Source of the DNA: Shewanella glacialimarina
Lineage (GTDB): Bacteria; Pseudomonadota; Gammaproteobacteria; Enterobacterales; Shewanellaceae
Reading direction: 5' to 3'
NCBI RefSeq assembly: GCF_020511155.1
Contig: NZ_CP041216.1
Coordinates: 2,108,001-2,172,000, forward strand
Length of the DNA: 64,000 bases
Below, in pieces: positions 28,792-37,249 of this stretch. How positions within the stretch are numbered: position 1 is the stretch's first letter; each line of letters begins with the position of its first letter. The notes below the pieces were generated by a model. It was not told the origin of the DNA and did not search any database. It saw nothing but the letters and a program-made list of their open reading frames with translations. A program made the position numbers and the translations under genes.

Positions 28792-29721
28792 ATGCGCATA
28801 GATGTTGATGCATTTAAGGTTTTACAAGTATTAGTCGAAGAGGGAAGTTTCGCTAAAGCATCTGAGCGTTTACATAAAGCGCAATCTGCGGTGAGTTACC
28901 AAGTCAAAAAGTTAGAGCAACATTTGGGGGTAAGTTTATTTAATCGCGATCAATACCGTGCAGAGCTAACCCCTGAAGGCCGAGTTATTTTGGCTGAGGG
29001 GCAACGTTTATTGCAACATTTGGCCAATATTGAGCATCTTGCTAGCCGTTTTAGTGAAGGCTGGGAGCCCAAACTTGAACTGGTGATCGACGGCGCGCTG
29101 CCGATGGAACCAATCATGACGGCGCTCAAACGTATGGCTGAACATAAAGTACCGACTAAAATTCAACTAAATATGGAATTTTTAGGCGGTGTGCAGCATA
29201 GGTTTGAGCGAGAGGGCGCCGATTTAATGTTAGTAAAAGACTATTTGACAGGGCCAAACTATCATCCTAAAGCCTTACCCACTATTACCAGTCTACTTGT
29301 TGCTAGTTGCCATCACCCCTTAGTTAAGCTAAGTCAGATAAGTTTAACTGAGCTACAACAGCATGTGGAATTGACCATTGAAGATTCGTCCCCACAGCGT
29401 TTAGTGCGTGATGAAATGCAATTTGGTGGCGATAAGGTGTTTTATCTATCAGGGTTTATCATGAAAAAAAATGCTTTACTGAAAGGCCTTGGCTTTGGTT
29501 GGATGCCAGCATTTTTGATCCATGAAGAGTTAAATTCAGGCGAATTAAAATCGGTCGATTTTGTTGGCGGTAATACATTCAGCTTTACGCCTCAATTAGT
29601 GTCAACCTTAGAAAGACCATTAGGGCGAGCTGGGCAACTATTTACCGAGTTGATTTTAGATGAGTTTACTCGTTTTGAATTGCACACTTCCAAAGAGATT
29701 AATACCACAGGGCTTGGATAA
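28792..29721 (+). CDS. LysR family transcriptional regulator
   Basis: A 309-residue LysR protein. The winged helix-turn-helix covers residues 1-60, with the recognition region A-K-A-S-E-R-L-H-K-A-Q-S-A-V-S-Y-Q-V-K-K-L-E. The rest is the effector-binding domain. A strong ribosome-binding site (AAAGGAGTG) precedes the ATG. Divergence from hmgA-hppD suggests it controls tyrosine breakdown, but this is positional inference. Near-identical start to the DNA-binding regions of other Shewanella LysR proteins does not help assign the ligand. Confidence 0.88.
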   Translation: MRIDVDAFKVLQVLVEEGSFAKASERLHKAQSAVSYQVKKLEQHLGVSLFNRDQYRAELTPEGRVILAEGQRLLQHLANIEHLASRFSEGWEPKLELVIDGALPMEPIMTALKRMAEHKVPTKIQLNMEFLGGVQHRFEREGADLMLVKDYLTGPNYHPKALPTITSLLVASCHHPLVKLSQISLTELQQHVELTIEDSSPQRLVRDEMQFGGDKVFYLSGFIMKKNALLKGLGFGWMPAFLIHEELNSGELKSVDFVGGNTFSFTPQLVSTLERPLGRAGQLFTELILDEFTRFELHTSKEINTTGLG

Positions 29722-29830
29722 TATTGTCTATAAACGATTAATGTGCCAACAGAGATTTGATAGAGTCGGTCATTACTTTTATGCTAAATTCATTGAGAAT
29801 GAGATTAACTAACAGTCCAAGGAGTGACAA

Positions 29831-30586
29831 ATGACCAAGCGATGCCACGAAGTAGATTATGAAATTATCGGCTCAAGTATGCAATTAGTCGAGGTGGAGC
29901 TCGATCCACATGAAACCGTGATAGCAGAAGCGGGCGCGATGAATTACATGGAACAAGATATCACTTTTGAGGCTAAAATGGGCGACGGCTCTGAACCTGA
30001 GTCTGGATTTTTCGGTAAGTTACTTGGCGCTGGTAAGCGGGCGTTTTCCGGTGAAAGTATTTTCATGACTCACTTTACTAATGATGGGCACAGTAAGCGG
30101 AAAGTGGCTTTTGCAGCTCCTTATCCAGGTAGTGTTTTAGCGGTCGATTTATCTCAGCATAATGGTGAGCTTATCTGTCAAAAAGACAGTTTTTTAGCTG
30201 CAGCACTGGGCACAAACGTTACCATGAAATTTAATCGTCGTTTAGGAGCAGGTTTTTTAGGCGGGGAAGGATTCATATTACAAAGTTTGAAAGGAGACGG
30301 TATGGTATTCATTCATGCAGGTGGCACCTTAATTAGAAAAGAGCTGCATGGAGAGTCATTGAGGGTTGATACTGGATGTATAGTCGCGTTCTCTCCTGGA
30401 ATTGATTACGACATTCAACGAGCTGGTTCGCTTAAGTCTATGGTATTTGGCGGTGAAGGGTTGTTTTTAGCTACCCTACAGGGCCACGGAACCGTTTGGC
30501 TACAATCGTTACCATTCTCTCGTATGGCTGATCGTATTATTGCCCATGCACCTACTAAAGGTGGTACATCAAAAGGTGAAGATTAA
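29831..30586 (+). CDS. TIGR00266 / AIM24 family protein
   Basis: A 251-residue protein starting with the family-typical Y-E-I-x-G-x-x-M-Q and containing A-E-A-G-A-M-N-Y-M near residue 35, G-G-E-G-F-I-L-Q near 145, and [12 protein letters not shown] near 218. AIM24-like proteins have a double-stranded beta-helix fold; the bacterial role is not established. No membrane segment is seen. Followed by a terminator. Confidence 0.88.
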   Translation: MTKRCHEVDYEIIGSSMQLVEVELDPHETVIAEAGAMNYMEQDITFEAKMGDGSEPESGFFGKLLGAGKRAFSGESIFMTHFTNDGHSKRKVAFAAPYPGSVLAVDLSQHNGELICQKDSFLAAALGTNVTMKFNRRLGAGFLGGEGFILQSLKGDGMVFIHAGGTLIRKELHGESLRVDTGCIVAFSPGIDYDIQRAGSLKSMVFGGEGLFLATLQGHGTVWLQSLPFSRMADRIIAHAPTKGGTSKGED

Positions 30587-30659
30587 TAATCTATTATTTA
30601 ATCAATTTTATACTGTTTAAAAATATCAATTATCCAAGATTATACGTAAATTCAAGTAA

Positions 30660-30690
30660 GAATGCTTACTCATTATAAGGTAAGCATTTT
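30660..30690 (+). terminator. Terminator after the AIM24-like gene
   Basis: AATGCTTAC and GTAAGCATT form a 9-bp stem with a 10-base loop, followed by TTGATTTTT. Confidence 0.7.
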
Positions 30691-30743
30691 GATTTTTATA
30701 AAGGTAAAAATTTTATTAGTAATAATCTGAGTCTATTTACTCT

Positions 30744-31211
30744 TCAAGTCCTACTACAAAGTGATAATATGTATTCAAATTCAGATTCTTTGACTGGTTG
30801 AACACTTAATCTTGCACCTTTTGCCACTAACACCATATCCGCTAGTTTCATGTCAGCTTTAAGTTGTTTCAGGCTTATCTGATTAATAAACTTCTCAATA
30901 AATGATATTTCAACCTCAACCCAGCGAGGTTTCAAAGGATCAGATTTAGGATCGAAATACGGTGATGAGCTATTAAAAGCACTTAGATCAGGCTGTGAAG
31001 AGTGGCTTACTTGAACGAGTCCTACAATTGCGGGCTCTTTGCAGCTTGAATGATAAAAGAGCACTAAATCATTGACGCTAACTTGATCTCGTAGGAAATT
31101 CCTGGCTTGATAATTTCTAATTCCTTGCCAAGCTGATTTTTGTCCACTGCACCTTCGTAAGTCATCTATACTGAAGTCATCAGGTTCAGACTTCATTAAC
31201 CAATATTTCAT
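30744..31211 (-). CDS. EVE domain protein
   Basis: A 155-residue single-domain protein opening with Y-W-L-M-K-S-E-P-D and containing W-Q-G-I-R-N-Y-Q-A-R-N-F near residue 28 and F-Y-H-S near 52, all EVE-family hallmarks. EVE domains are PUA-like and bind modified bases or RNA. This one is the common stand-alone housekeeping type, and nothing nearby suggests a defence island. Confidence 0.9.
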   Translation of the reverse strand: MKYWLMKSEPDDFSIDDLRRCSGQKSAWQGIRNYQARNFLRDQVSVNDLVLFYHSSCKEPAIVGLVQVSHSSQPDLSAFNSSSPYFDPKSDPLKPRWVEVEISFIEKFINQISLKQLKADMKLADMVLVAKGARLSVQPVKESEFEYILSLCSRT

Positions 31212-31355
31212 TTATCACACCAAGTAGTCATTTTGTACTATTATCAGAACAAGAATATATATAAATAAGACTTTGATGGTAGCTTTTTGATACCACTATC
31301 CACAAGGTTTTCCATATGATTTTTATCTAAAGAGTAACGTTATGGAGATGGAGTG

Positions 31356-32117
31356 ATGTTAATGTTATCTAATAGCATAAAAAACCAGCATTTATGCTTA
31401 TTTTTCTCGCTCTTTATGTCTAGTGCTGTTGTATCAGAAACTCTTGAACTATCAACGCTAGATTGGCCACCGTTTAGTGGTGCTGAGTTGACTGAAAAAG
31501 GTATTGCTACTCGTATAGTTAAACATGCTATTGCTTATGACAACCATCAATTAAAAGTCACAGTTGTTCCTTGGGTTCGTGCTATTAGAATGGCAAAAAC
31601 TGGGGCTAAAATAGGCTATTTCCCTGAATACATTAATGTAACAAATGATTTTATTTTTTCTCAGTCTTTAGGTGCAAGTCCGATAGGTTTATTGGAGCTT
31701 AAAAGTAACCCGATTGTTTGGGATACAGTCACTGATTTAAATAAATATGTATTAGGCGTGGTAAAAGGGTATGTAAACACAGACGAGATAGACACTATGA
31801 TTGCTAGTGGTGAGCAAAAATATGAAGAGGCCATGAATGAAAAGCAGAATATATTAAAATTAGCAGCTGGTCGTATTGACACAATTGTAATCGATTTTAA
31901 TGTTTATCAATATTTAAAAAGTGATCCTAAAATTGAAAAAATATCACATCTACTGCAAATCAATAATAAAGTCCTTGATTCTAAGAGCTTGCATGTTGCG
32001 TTAGCAAATAATGAAGAGGGCGAAAGGTGGCTTAAAATAATTAACGATGGCTTATCAAAATTTGAGCCTCAAATAATGATGGATGCTTATTTACAAGAAT
32101 CTCTTAAGCATCCCTAA
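31356..32117 (+). CDS. Periplasmic solute-binding protein (SBP family 3)
   Basis: About 253 residues with a signal peptide (hydrophobic stretch ending near V-V-S-E). The mature part begins L-E-L-S-T-L-D-W-P-P-F-S-G, the first strand of family-3 amino-acid-type binding proteins. No permease or ATPase is adjacent, so it may act alone or as a sensor. Start codons GTG 31353, ATG 31356 and ATG 31362 are all possible; two GGAG boxes lie upstream, and ATG 31362 has the best spacing (8) to the nearer one. Confidence 0.8.
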   Translation: MLMLSNSIKNQHLCLFFSLFMSSAVVSETLELSTLDWPPFSGAELTEKGIATRIVKHAIAYDNHQLKVTVVPWVRAIRMAKTGAKIGYFPEYINVTNDFIFSQSLGASPIGLLELKSNPIVWDTVTDLNKYVLGVVKGYVNTDEIDTMIASGEQKYEEAMNEKQNILKLAAGRIDTIVIDFNVYQYLKSDPKIEKISHLLQINNKVLDSKSLHVALANNEEGERWLKIINDGLSKFEPQIMMDAYLQESLKHP

Positions 32118-32119
32118 TA

Positions 32120-32533
32120 TTAATATTGTTCGTTTGGTACCACAGTTTGGCCGATAGGGGTTAGACTTAATAATGCCAGTTTAAGGTGTTGAATGCCAAA
32201 TGGAATACCAATAATAGTCACAAAACATGCTAGCGCATGAGCTAAATGACCTATCGCTAACCAAATCCCAAAAAACACAAACCAAACAACATTACCGATT
32301 AATCCTATGGTACCTGTTCCTAAATCTTCAACACCCGTTAAGTGTTTTCGATTAACACTTTGTTGTCCGAATGGCCAAAATGCCATTTCACCAATGACGA
32401 AACAAGCCCGTCCAAAGGGAATACCAATAATACTAATAAAACATAGTAGCCCTGCAAGCCACCAGGCTAGACCCATTATAAATCCACCTAAAATAAACCA
32501 TGCAATATTAAAAATTAGTCTAAAAATAGCCAT
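32120..32533 (-). CDS. yccF: YccF family inner-membrane protein
   Basis: A 137-residue protein made of two similar halves, each with hydrophobic segments and the repeated motif I-(I/S)-(I)-I-G-I-P-F-G, typical of YccF. AAAAGGAAAAGG precedes the ATG. Function unknown. The stop codon is two bases from that of the convergent binding-protein gene, leaving no room for a terminator between them. Confidence 0.85.
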   Translation of the reverse strand: MAIFRLIFNIAWFILGGFIMGLAWWLAGLLCFISIIGIPFGRACFVIGEMAFWPFGQQSVNRKHLTGVEDLGTGTIGLIGNVVWFVFFGIWLAIGHLAHALACFVTIIGIPFGIQHLKLALLSLTPIGQTVVPNEQY

Positions 32534-32736
32534 ATCCTTTTCCTTTTATAACTGAAATATGTGATTAATATTGATAACTAAGCAGGGAATGTGCCAAGGT
32601 TTAAAGTATTGATCTAAATAGTTAAATTGATTTTTATTTTGATGAAGTAAAGTAAAAATTGAGATTTAGACTAAAAATGAGCGATTTTAACCAACTTTAG
32701 TTACAATGACCCTAATTAGTTTTAATGGTGTTATAA

Positions 32737-33714
32737 ATGCTAAGTCATAGCCCAACAGATACAATAAATTTTGCAGGAAGACAAGTTTTCGTCAAGCGTG
32801 ATGATAAATTACACCCTAATTTTAGTGGTAATAAAGCCAGAAAATTTTATCACTTCCTTATCAATGACTTTCCTAAAGTGACACGAATAGTGGGATCGGG
32901 TTCGGCTCAAGCAAATTCATTATATTCGCTATCGGTATTGGCAAAAATGAAAGGCTGGCAGCTAGATTATTATGTAAGCCATATTAGTGCTTATATACAG
33001 TCACAATTACAAACCTACCCAGTTATTGTGTCTAATTTTACTCAAGCCCATCATAACGGTGCCAATATTATTCAAGTTGATTGGGGTCAAGCTAAACTCA
33101 GTGGCTGTAAACATTTGGATGATGTCATAAACATACTTAAGCCTGAATACCTAAATCGATACTCTGAGCAACAAATACTGTTTATTCCTGAGGGGGGCAG
33201 ATGTGAATATGCTAAAACTGGCATCTACCAGCTTGGTTGTGAAATTATAGATTGGGCTAAAGGACAAAATATATCCGCTCTTTCAGTATATCTTCCATCT
33301 GGTACAGGTACGACAGCAGTTTTTCTGCAACAGTATTTTATAAAAAAATGCCAAAAGGAAATAATTGATATTAAGGTGTTAACTTGCAGCACTGTTGGCG
33401 GTGATACATATTTAGCAAATCAATTTTGTGAATTAAACCCAGATAAAACCCAGCATCCCACTATTATTAATGATGGCAATAAGTATCACTTTGGTAAGTT
33501 GTATTTGCCCTTATTTGAGTTGTGGAACGATGTGCTAGAAACAAGTGGAATAGAGTTTGATTTATTATACGACCCTATTGGCTTGAGCGTGTTGAAGCGC
33601 TACATAGAAGCGAATCAATGCCCAGATAGGCAAGTTTTATATATTCATCAAGGCGGTTTGTTAGGGAATGCAACTATGCTACCCAGATATAAACGTAAGC
33701 TTGCTAATACATAA
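32737..33714 (+). CDS. PLP-dependent enzyme, ACC deaminase/D-cysteine desulfhydrase family
   Basis: The 325-residue protein has K-R-D-D-K-L-H-P-N-F-S-G-N-K-A-R-K near residues 20-36, where the lysine in G-N-K should carry PLP. A glycine-rich S-G-T-G-T-T phosphate-binding loop follows near residue 189 and H-Q-G-G-L-L-G-N near the end. This matches the fold-type II group of ACC deaminases and D-cysteine desulfhydrases. The true substrate is unknown. Confidence 0.82.
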   Translation: MLSHSPTDTINFAGRQVFVKRDDKLHPNFSGNKARKFYHFLINDFPKVTRIVGSGSAQANSLYSLSVLAKMKGWQLDYYVSHISAYIQSQLQTYPVIVSNFTQAHHNGANIIQVDWGQAKLSGCKHLDDVINILKPEYLNRYSEQQILFIPEGGRCEYAKTGIYQLGCEIIDWAKGQNISALSVYLPSGTGTTAVFLQQYFIKKCQKEIIDIKVLTCSTVGGDTYLANQFCELNPDKTQHPTIINDGNKYHFGKLYLPLFELWNDVLETSGIEFDLLYDPIGLSVLKRYIEANQCPDRQVLYIHQGGLLGNATMLPRYKRKLANT

Positions 33715-34004
33715 CTGATTGCTATATGCAGTATGCAGAGGGTATTAATATTGAATATATATTTTATGGCATAACAGACTATCTACCACTGTATTGCAAC
33801 ATAATAATATCGTTTTACAGATATATAAAAGTTATTTTCTTTAACAGAAATTATTGATAAGAGTTTTTGAGTGTGTGGTAAAGCGGATTTATCAGTTTGC
33901 CCTGTTGTTAATAAACGCCCGGTAAATGAGAGGAGAATACCGTTAGCCAGGTTTATTAAATAACAGAGCAAATGATTTACGCCTAAGCGTAGGGGATGTA
34001 CTTA
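33715..34004. other. Gap with no supported gene
   Basis: AT-rich, with an ORF at 33783-33971 on the minus strand that has no ribosome-binding site or family resemblance. I see no RNA gene. Confidence 0.4.
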
Positions 34005-34178
34005 TTACTTATTCGAACTAATCAGCCATTTCATAAAGTTTACGGCTTCAATACGTTTTGAAAAAGTTGTTTTGTTTTTACCTTGTGAATCAGTAAAAGC
34101 AATTGAGTTTTTGTTTGATGAAATAGAATTAACAGGAAAGTTAACTGTAATTTCGTGTCCGTTAAATTGGTATGACAT
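34005..34178 (-). CDS. Small uncharacterised protein, 57 residues
   Basis: Reading the minus strand from ATG 34178 gives 57 residues, beginning M-S-Y-Q-F-N-G-H-E-I-T-V-N-F-P and ending K-W-L-I-S-S-N-K. AAGGAG lies seven bases upstream, an ideal ribosome-binding site; a second in-frame ATG at 34184 is only one base from it. The alternating N-terminal residues suggest a beta-hairpin, with a C-terminal helix; no signal or membrane segment. I do not recognise it. It lies about 520 bases downstream of the ChrR gene, separated by a hairpin. Confidence 0.65.
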   Translation of the reverse strand: MSYQFNGHEITVNFPVNSISSNKNSIAFTDSQGKNKTTFSKRIEAVNFMKWLISSNK

Positions 34179-34610
34179 TATCATACTCCTTATAATTTTT
34201 GTTCACCCTTAGGTGATGTAAGTTTTAACAATATAATTCCCTTAATATTTTTCGTGTTTCGAAAGATTTAAGTTACTAGATTAAGTTACCTTATCAATCT
34301 TACACTAATCAAGTCTTTATGTGAGAAATATGTAAAAAATCTTAATTATTAATTAAAGGTTGTTTTACAATTAACTCAATTATTTAATGTGTAGATAATA
34401 CATCAAATGCTTGACAGTGATAGTTGACCATAGGTTTATGACAAGCCCATTACAATGAGAATAAATATATTAATGGATACTAATTCTGTATCAACATAGA
34501 TAAAATCAAAGGCGCTTGTGGTGGTTTACAAAGGAAGTTGAGCAGACTTACGATAGGTAAACAGATAAACAAAGTAATTAAACTTTAATGATAATATATG
34601 TAAAATATCT
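34179..34610. other. AT-rich gap without a gene
   Basis: This stretch lies between a hairpin after chrR and the small ORF at 34005-34178. It should hold the latter's promoter. I saw no second TGATCC-CGTA type promoter in it. Confidence 0.4.
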
Positions 34611-34650
34611 GTTTGGCAATAGATATTACTTATTTATTACCAAACAGCAC
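34611..34650 (-). terminator. Imperfect hairpin after the ChrR gene
   Basis: CTGTTTGG and CCAAACAG form an 8-bp stem extended past one mismatch by AATA/TATT. On the minus strand it is followed by ATATTTTAC. It is about 55 bases beyond the ChrR stop codon. Confidence 0.5.
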
Positions 34651-34702
34651 AGTCACAAAAATTATCTGTAATAAGCATCACAGTTAAGCTCAACATCCAA
34701 CC

Positions 34703-35380
34703 TTAATAAATCAACTCACCAATAGGGTTTAACAGTTTGCTAAATCCTTTAGTAAAATACAATGGTGCGTCAACTATGGTGTAGCATAAACAACCTGACA
34801 TTGTTTTAGGAGAATGTTCATGGTTTTCATCAAGTAGCATGAAGTCTCCTGGCTTATAACTGTTGAACTTATCACTAAATTCACCTGCTAATAATAACGT
34901 TAGCTCAGAACCTTTATGGGTATGTTCAGGAATTTCACCGTCTGCAGCTATGTGTAATAAGCTGGCCCTTGCTTTTTCTTCACCTGTGTTTAAGCGTAGA
35001 CGGCTGACTTTACCAATACCCTGCCACTGAGCGTTAATCTGATGTCTAAATGCTCTTGGTAAAGTATAAGACTCACCTTTAACTGATACTTCAAACGTAC
35101 CCTTGTCTACTGGGTGATGTGGTGTTGAATCAAGTTCATCCAGTGTGCTATCCAACATTTTATCTAACAACAAATCCATGTCTATATCCGTTGTCGAATC
35201 GTTGCTGAAACTATCAATGTTAAACGCTTCAACGGATTGCTCTCTGGTTAATAGTGATAAAGATTTGTTGCAAATATCACAAAGTTCGGCATGGGCTGAA
35301 ACCGCCAATGACATTGATAGCGGTAGTTCTCCCTTAATATGAAGTAGTAATAATTGTTCGTTAGGATGATAATTAATCAT
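34703..35380 (-). CDS. chrR: ChrR family anti-sigma factor (zinc, cupin)
   Basis: A 225-residue protein with the zinc anti-sigma motif H-A-E-L-C-D-I-C (near residues 30-37) at the N-terminus, and a C-terminal cupin domain from about residue 105, with E-H-T-H-K-G-S-E-L-T and D-E-N-H-E-H-S. This is the ChrR type, which holds its ECF sigma factor inactive until a signal such as singlet oxygen. The start overlaps the sigma gene's end by 8 bases, so the two are co-translated. Confidence 0.9.
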   Translation of the reverse strand: MINYHPNEQLLLLHIKGELPLSMSLAVSAHAELCDICNKSLSLLTREQSVEAFNIDSFSNDSTTDIDMDLLLDKMLDSTLDELDSTPHHPVDKGTFEVSVKGESYTLPRAFRHQINAQWQGIGKVSRLRLNTGEEKARASLLHIAADGEIPEHTHKGSELTLLLAGEFSDKFNSYKPGDFMLLDENHEHSPKTMSGCLCYTIVDAPLYFTKGFSKLLNPIGELIY

Positions 35381-36023
35381 AATGTTTCTCCATAAAGCCT
35401 TTTAACTTCTCTAAACCTAAGCGTAATCTTGATTTAACTGTACCTATAGGTATCTCGAGTTTGTCTGCCAATTCTTGCTGAGTCATTTCTTGCATGTATA
35501 TGCCTTGTACAACTTCACGTTGTAAAGGAGGTAATTCGTTAACGTGAAGTAACAGGGTGCCTGTTAGCTTGAAATCATCCTCGTTACTTTCAGCATCATC
35601 TGACTCGAAAAGTGGCCAAATGTCATCACCAAATGAATCTTCTCGGTTATGCTGCACTTTTCTGAGCATATCGAAGCATTGGTTGCGCATGATTGTAAAA
35701 ATCCAGGTGCTAACTGCAGCTTTGTCGGGATTGTATAAATGCGCTTTAGTCCAGACTCTAGTCATAGTTTCTTGAACCAAATCCATTGCTAATCCCTGCT
35801 GATGTAATCGTTGATTACCAAAAGCATTAATTTTTGAGCCAAAGTGGCTGAATAATTTAGCAAATGATGCTTTACACCGCACGTTAGCCACTTTTAACAT
35901 CAACGCTGCTAACTGTTCTGCATCGTGCTCTTTACTATTAGACAAATTTATTACACCGTTTCGTTTTGCAATACTTGCCTTATCATAACGATTTTGTGCA
36001 CTTTGTGATTGAAAATTTTCCAT
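35373..36023 (-). CDS. ECF sigma factor partnered with ChrR
   Basis: About 216 residues. Region 2 contains D-L-V-Q-E-T-M-T-R-V-W (near residue 80) and W-I-F-T-I-M-R-N-Q-C-F-D, and region 4 contains L-P-P-L-Q-R-E-V-V, M-T-Q-Q-E-L-A and I-P-I-G-T-V-K-S-R-L-R-L, typical for ECF factors. I use ATG 36023 rather than the in-frame GTG at 36062. The apparent promoter -10 element ends at 36066, so transcripts should begin near or past the GTG, excluding it. First gene of an operon with chrR. Confidence 0.9.
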   Translation of the reverse strand: MENFQSQSAQNRYDKASIAKRNGVINLSNSKEHDAEQLAALMLKVANVRCKASFAKLFSHFGSKINAFGNQRLHQQGLAMDLVQETMTRVWTKAHLYNPDKAAVSTWIFTIMRNQCFDMLRKVQHNREDSFGDDIWPLFESDDAESNEDDFKLTGTLLLHVNELPPLQREVVQGIYMQEMTQQELADKLEIPIGTVKSRLRLGLEKLKGFMEKHYD

Positions 36024-36065
36024 TATCTTCACTCGCGTCTTTTTTGTGGGCCGATTATTCACTTT

Positions 36066-36092
36066 TATACGCTTGATAAATAAATTGGATCA
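36066..36092 (-). promoter_or_regulatory. ECF-type promoter of the sigma-chrR operon
   Basis: On the minus strand TGATCC (36087-36092), 15 bases, then CGTATA (36066-36071). TGATCC is the known -35 element for ChrR-linked sigma factors, and CGTA-like -10 elements are typical. It suggests self-activation. Confidence 0.7.
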
Positions 36093-36219
36093 CTTTTAAA
36101 CCAAATTAATAAAAAAATAGTTTTCTATGTGTAACATGCAATTACAACACATTTACAGTAACTCGAATTAATTTTTAACAGATTAAATAGTCTATTGTTC
36201 AATCCGAACAGTAATAAGG

Positions 36220-36807
36220 TTAACTGATTATATCTGCGAGAAATGTTTGTGCCATATGATGGTCGTGACTATTGATACAGCGGTACTTTTCTGCAGCACT
36301 TATGGGAATTATTTCTAACCATCGCTGACAGACCCATGATATGTCTTGAAAATTTTCTTGCTGATAGTGGGCTAAGTGAGCAGGGTATTCTCTGAGTATA
36401 TCTTTAAGAGTGTCACTGAGTATCTTGTCACGCTGCTGAAGCTTATCTGGCTTATTTTTCGAATTTAATGCATTAATTTGTGACTCAGGCCAATCTTCAA
36501 TGAGTGAAACCTCAGCGCGTTTCAATCCATCTTGTTCGACGCTAACATCTTTAATAATAAATTTTTGCTCACCGCGGATACTTATACCCAAAAGACCATC
36601 ATTGAGTGTTTCAAAGTCAATGATTTTGCACAACGTGCCTATAGGAAGTATCTCCTTTTTATCATCACTGAGCATGCATAATCCAAATCCCACTCCTGTT
36701 TTGAGCGACTCGGTGACTAAACGTTTGTATCGAGCTTCAAAAATGCGCAACTGACTATACCCTTGAGGTAATATACAGATCGGCAAAGGAAAAATTGGAA
36801 TTATCAT
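36220..36807 (-). CDS. LON-domain protein (substrate-binding domain only)
   Basis: A 195-residue protein that starts I-P-I-F-P-L-P-I-C-I-L-P-Q-G and continues L-R-I-F-E-A-R-Y-K-R-L-V, the signature of the N-terminal domain of Lon protease. It lacks AAA+ and protease domains. Stand-alone LON proteins are widespread but unassigned. Its promoter has the same form as that of the neighbouring sigma operon, suggesting a stress-response role. Confidence 0.85.
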   Translation of the reverse strand: MIIPIFPLPICILPQGYSQLRIFEARYKRLVTESLKTGVGFGLCMLSDDKKEILPIGTLCKIIDFETLNDGLLGISIRGEQKFIIKDVSVEQDGLKRAEVSLIEDWPESQINALNSKNKPDKLQQRDKILSDTLKDILREYPAHLAHYQQENFQDISWVCQRWLEIIPISAAEKYRCINSHDHHMAQTFLADIIS

Positions 36808-36843
36808 AACCAGCCTTTATATGAACAATGTAAACTGACAATT

Positions 36844-36870
36844 TATACGAACTTAATAGGTAATTGATCA
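36844..36870 (-). promoter_or_regulatory. ECF-type promoter of the LON-domain gene
   Basis: On the minus strand TGATCA (36865-36870), 15 bases, then CGTATA (36844-36849), about 37 bases before the ATG. Five of six bases of the -35 and all six of the -10 equal those at the sigma operon, with the same spacing. Confidence 0.65.
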
Positions 36871-37249
36871 CATTCGTTTTGCCGTTTTATTCAAATTTGA
36901 TAGATGTTAACAGTGTGAATAGCCTCGTTGTGTGTCTGCAGCAGGTTTTCTTGATGAGCATCAGTCGTTTTCCAATTATCATGTTGGCATCTTTTAGCTT
37001 TAATGTTTTGTACGCTTGATGTTACACCTTTAAAACAGAGAGCTTTCTCCATCTGTTGATAATATTTTTGTTAAATTTTAATTAAACAGAATGAGCTATA
37101 ATCTCATTATTAGGAAAAAAATAGCTTAGATACTAAATCTAGTCATCAGAGAGTCATCTTTTTGCTGATTTATGTTTATAATGATAAGTATGATGTTGTG
37201 CCTAGCATAATTAGTCACGACTTGTATTTATAGACTGGTGGTAGGTTTA
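36871..37249. other. Divergent intergenic region between the LON gene and cheV
   Basis: Apart from the LON-gene promoter at its left edge, I see no gene. It must contain the cheV promoter; no sigma-28 (GCCGATAA) element was found there. Confidence 0.4.

Noticed and set aside
30744..31211. EVE gene as a sign of a defence island
   Set aside because: Neighbours are housekeeping genes; this EVE type is common as a single gene.
33783..33971. 62-residue minus-strand frame
   Set aside because: No ribosome-binding site and a composition unlike a real protein.
36990..37030. Third ECF-type promoter before the LON gene, with ATCAAGCGTACA
   Set aside because: The -10 resembles the sigma operon's, but there is no TGATC-like -35 at the right distance.
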